DNA of 64,000 nucleotides from Pseudomonas sp. Bout1 (GTDB lineage Bacteria; Pseudomonadota; Gammaproteobacteria; Pseudomonadales; Pseudomonadaceae): NCBI RefSeq assembly GCF_034314165.1, contig NZ_JAVIWK010000001.1, positions 6,835,001 to 6,899,000 of the forward strand, read 5' to 3'. Shown piece by piece: positions 62,352 to 64,000 of this stretch (position 1 is its first letter; each line of letters starts with the position of its first letter). The notes under the pieces were generated by a model. It saw only the letters and a program-made list of their open reading frames with translations, ran no database searches and was not told where the DNA came from. The position numbers and the translations under genes were made by a program.

Positions 62352-63571
62352 ACCTGGCCGGTTTTCTGTTCCTGAACCCAGGCCATGTAGCTGTTCATCG
62401 GCGGGTTCTTCTGGAAGTAGCTTTTGAGCCCTTCAAATAAACCGTCTGCCACCGCTTGTTGATGACGCGCGGTGACCAGCCGCTGGGCGTCCTGGGTGTT
62501 GGAGATAAACCCGGTTTCCACCAGGATCGACGGCACGTCCGGCGACTTGAGTACCGCAAAGCCGGCCTGCTCCACGCGTTTTTGATGCAGCGTGGTGATG
62601 CTTTGCAGGCTGCCCAACACCGAGCTGCCCAGCTGCAGGCTGGAGGCAATGGTGGCGCTCATCGACATGTCGAGAATCACCCCGGCGAGCATCGGGTCCT
62701 TGTCCTTGAGGTTGAGCAAGGTGGTGGCGCCCAACAGGTCCGCGCCGTTTTCCCGCTGTGCCATGAACCGCGCAGTGGCGGATGTGGCGCCGCCTTCGGA
62801 CAACGCATAGACAGAGGCGCCGGACGCCGTCAGCCGTGGCGCCGCGTCGGCGTGTACCGAGATAAACATGTCGGCCTTGTGCTGGCGGGCGATATCCACG
62901 CGTTTGCGCAGCGGCACGAAGAAGTCGTCGTTGCGCACCAGCTTCACATCAAAGCCCTTCTCGCGCTTCAGGCGCTTGGCCAGCAGTTGGGCGATGGACA
63001 GCACCACGTCTTTTTCGCGCTGGCCCTTTGAGCCGATCGCGCCAGGGTCCTTGCCGCCATGGCCAGGGTCGACCACCACGATGATGTCGCGTTTCGGATG
63101 CGCCCTGTCCACCGGTGCCGCCAAGGGTGCAGCCAAGGCCGCCGGCGCTGCCGCGATTTGTTGAGGCGCATGGGTGGCGCTGGTCAGGTCCAGCACCAGG
63201 CGATGACCCTGCCCATCCTGCGGCGGCAATAGGAAGCTGTTGAGCTGCATCGGCGCCTTCAAGTCCAGCACGATCCGCGTATCACCCTGGCCGAAGTGCC
63301 CCGAGCGAATCGAGGTAATGCCGCTGTTGGTCAGGGCCAGTTGGCTGAAATCGCCAGTCAACTTCGCGCCGCTCAAATCGATGATCAGCCGCTCCGGCGA
63401 CGTCAGGGTGAAGGTTTTGTATTGCACCGGGCCGCTGAGGTCCAGCACCAGCCGCAGCTTGTTATCCGAACGCCACAGCCGTGCATTGCGGATCTGCGCG
63501 GCAGACACGCCCAAGGGCAGGGTGAACACCGCGCTGGCCAGCAGCAGGTTGAGGAGTTGACGTCTGTGCAT
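62348..63571 (-). CDS. N-acetylmuramoyl-L-alanine amidase, AmiC/AmiB-type
   Basis: Periplasmic zinc amidase that splits septal peptidoglycan. The 407-residue precursor has a signal peptide (about 1-25, cut after VSA), an AMIN domain (about 27-130) and an Amidase_3 domain (about 170-395) with zinc ligands in VDPGHGGKDPGA (His), the Glu of the EKDVVLSIA region, ISVHADAA (His) and the catalytic Glu in SILVETGFISN. Beside the Zur-controlled genes, it looks like the zinc-starvation paralogue of the main AmiC. Divergent from folE2 with a Zur-like site between. Confidence 0.92.
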   Translation of the reverse strand: MHRRQLLNLLLASAVFTLPLGVSAAQIRNARLWRSDNKLRLVLDLSGPVQYKTFTLTSPERLIIDLSGAKLTGDFSQLALTNSGITSIRSGHFGQGDTRIVLDLKAPMQLNSFLLPPQDGQGHRLVLDLTSATHAPQQIAAAPAALAAPLAAPVDRAHPKRDIIVVVDPGHGGKDPGAIGSKGQREKDVVLSIAQLLAKRLKREKGFDVKLVRNDDFFVPLRKRVDIARQHKADMFISVHADAAPRLTASGASVYALSEGGATSATARFMAQRENGADLLGATTLLNLKDKDPMLAGVILDMSMSATIASSLQLGSSVLGSLQSITTLHQKRVEQAGFAVLKSPDVPSILVETGFISNTQDAQRLVTARHQQAVADGLFEGLKSYFQKNPPMNSYMAWVQEQKTGQV

Positions 63572-63653
63572 GACTTACACCGCAAATAAAGGAGCTTCCG
63601 TACTCGACATGACTGAATAAAAGACAGAGCAGAAAAACTTTCGTCGACTTAAT

Positions 63654-63668
63654 AGTAATAATATAACA
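63654..63668. promoter_or_regulatory. Candidate Zur box between the amidase gene and folE2
   Basis: AGTAATA-A-TATAACA: one perfect TATAACA arm and one arm with two mismatches to TGTTATA. Lies 32 bp upstream of folE2 and 83 bp upstream of the amidase gene. Weaker than the dksA2 site. Confidence 0.6.
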
Positions 63669-63699
63669 TGTCTTTTTATTTCCAACGATGGACCTGCTC

Positions 63700-64000
63700 A
63701 TGAACGCGCTGACTCTGCCCGATATCGCCGCGCAGGCTTCACGCCAAGCCTTGCCGCTCGATTGGGTGGGCATGTGCGGCATTGCCCTGCCCATTCAGAT
63801 CGACGGCCAGCGCCTTAGCGCCACGGCTGATGCAGGCGTTAGCCTGGACGACGGCGAGGCGCGTGGCATTCATATGTCGCGGCTTTACCTGGCGCTGGAG
63901 ATGCTTGAACAGCAGCCGCTTACGCCAGCACTGCTGCGCAGTGTATTGCAACGTTTTCTCGAGAGTCATGAAGGTTTATCCACAAATGCCTACCTGCGTA
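63700..64000 (+). CDS. folE2: GTP cyclohydrolase FolE2 (type IB), 5' part
   Basis: First step of folate synthesis from GTP by the enzyme that does not need zinc, replacing zinc-dependent FolE under deficiency. The visible 100 residues begin MNALTLPDIAAQASRQ and include PLDWVGMCGIALPI and GIHMSRLYLALE, the FolE2 N-terminal pattern; the gene runs off the window end. The ATG at 63700 was chosen over one 12 bp upstream because of the GGA spacing and the family N-terminus. A perfect TTATCCACA lies inside at 63976. Confidence 0.92.
   Translation, partial: MNALTLPDIAAQASRQALPLDWVGMCGIALPIQIDGQRLSATADAGVSLDDGEARGIHMSRLYLALEMLEQQPLTPALLRSVLQRFLESHEGLSTNAYLR

Overview
The window is a stretch of chromosome from a fluorescent Pseudomonas (P. 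fluorescens group). Evidence: GC-rich codon use, the gene order phoB-phoR ... phoU-pstB-pstA-pstC-pstS, purE-purK, lysR/aspA, pycA-pycB/pycR/rccR, uvrD, pdxY/kef, and the dksA2-COG0523-amidase-folE2 cluster, which I recognise from Pseudomonas genomes, plus many copies of the REP palindrome typical of this group (GTGGGAGCTGGCTTGCCTGCGAT and relatives). In Pseudomonas these genes lie on the origin-proximal end of the chromosome, so the window is probably not far from oriC. No tRNA, rRNA, CRISPR array, insertion sequence or prophage was seen.

Layout. 1-14 kb: phosphate control. phoB and phoR, a CNNM/CBS membrane protein, a HigBA-type toxin-antitoxin pair, an unusual CheY-like response regulator, then the minus-strand pst operon (pstS, pstC, pstA, pstB, phoU) with Pho boxes before pstS and pstC and REP doublets inside the operon. 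12.8-19.9 kb: an MHS-type transporter, a hotdog thioesterase, a hexose-6-phosphate mutarotase relative, a DUF3299 periplasmic protein, a GlsB/YeaQ membrane peptide, and purE-purK, whose leader carries a strong intrinsic terminator. 19-24.5 kb: aspartate/asparagine catabolism (LysR regulator, aspA, amino acid:cation symporter, type I asparaginase). 24.5-27.8 kb: an AraC regulator, an acetylpolyamine deacetylase and a translationally coupled polyamine-binding protein.

27.9-40.5 kb is the most accessory part: a giant 1,533-residue protein resembling the dermonecrotic-toxin-like (DUF6543-type) Pseudomonas proteins, a MocR regulator whose linker is encoded by a 12-bp tandem repeat made of DnaA-box sequences, a divergent PaiB-GNAT-GNAT operon, and two tandem autotransporters, the second having lost almost all of its passenger. 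40.5-46.3 kb: anaplerosis (two-subunit pyruvate carboxylase with divergent PycR, then RccR with a perfect operator palindrome). 46.3-58.6 kb: a PAS-GGDEF-EAL protein, uvrD, a Tim44-domain protein, an SMI1/KNR4 protein, a Kef-type antiporter, an acyl-CoA thioesterase, an unknown lipoprotein, pdxY and a DUF3301 protein. 58.6-64 kb: a zinc-starvation (Zur) block with two COG0523 GTPases, a DUF1826 protein, dksA2, a small secreted protein, a zinc amidase and the start of zinc-independent folE2; Zur-box palindromes sit in both divergent promoter regions.

Start codons were chosen by Shine-Dalgarno position and family length; several upstream in-frame extensions were trimmed. Names and functions rest on recognised motifs and synteny, not on database searches.
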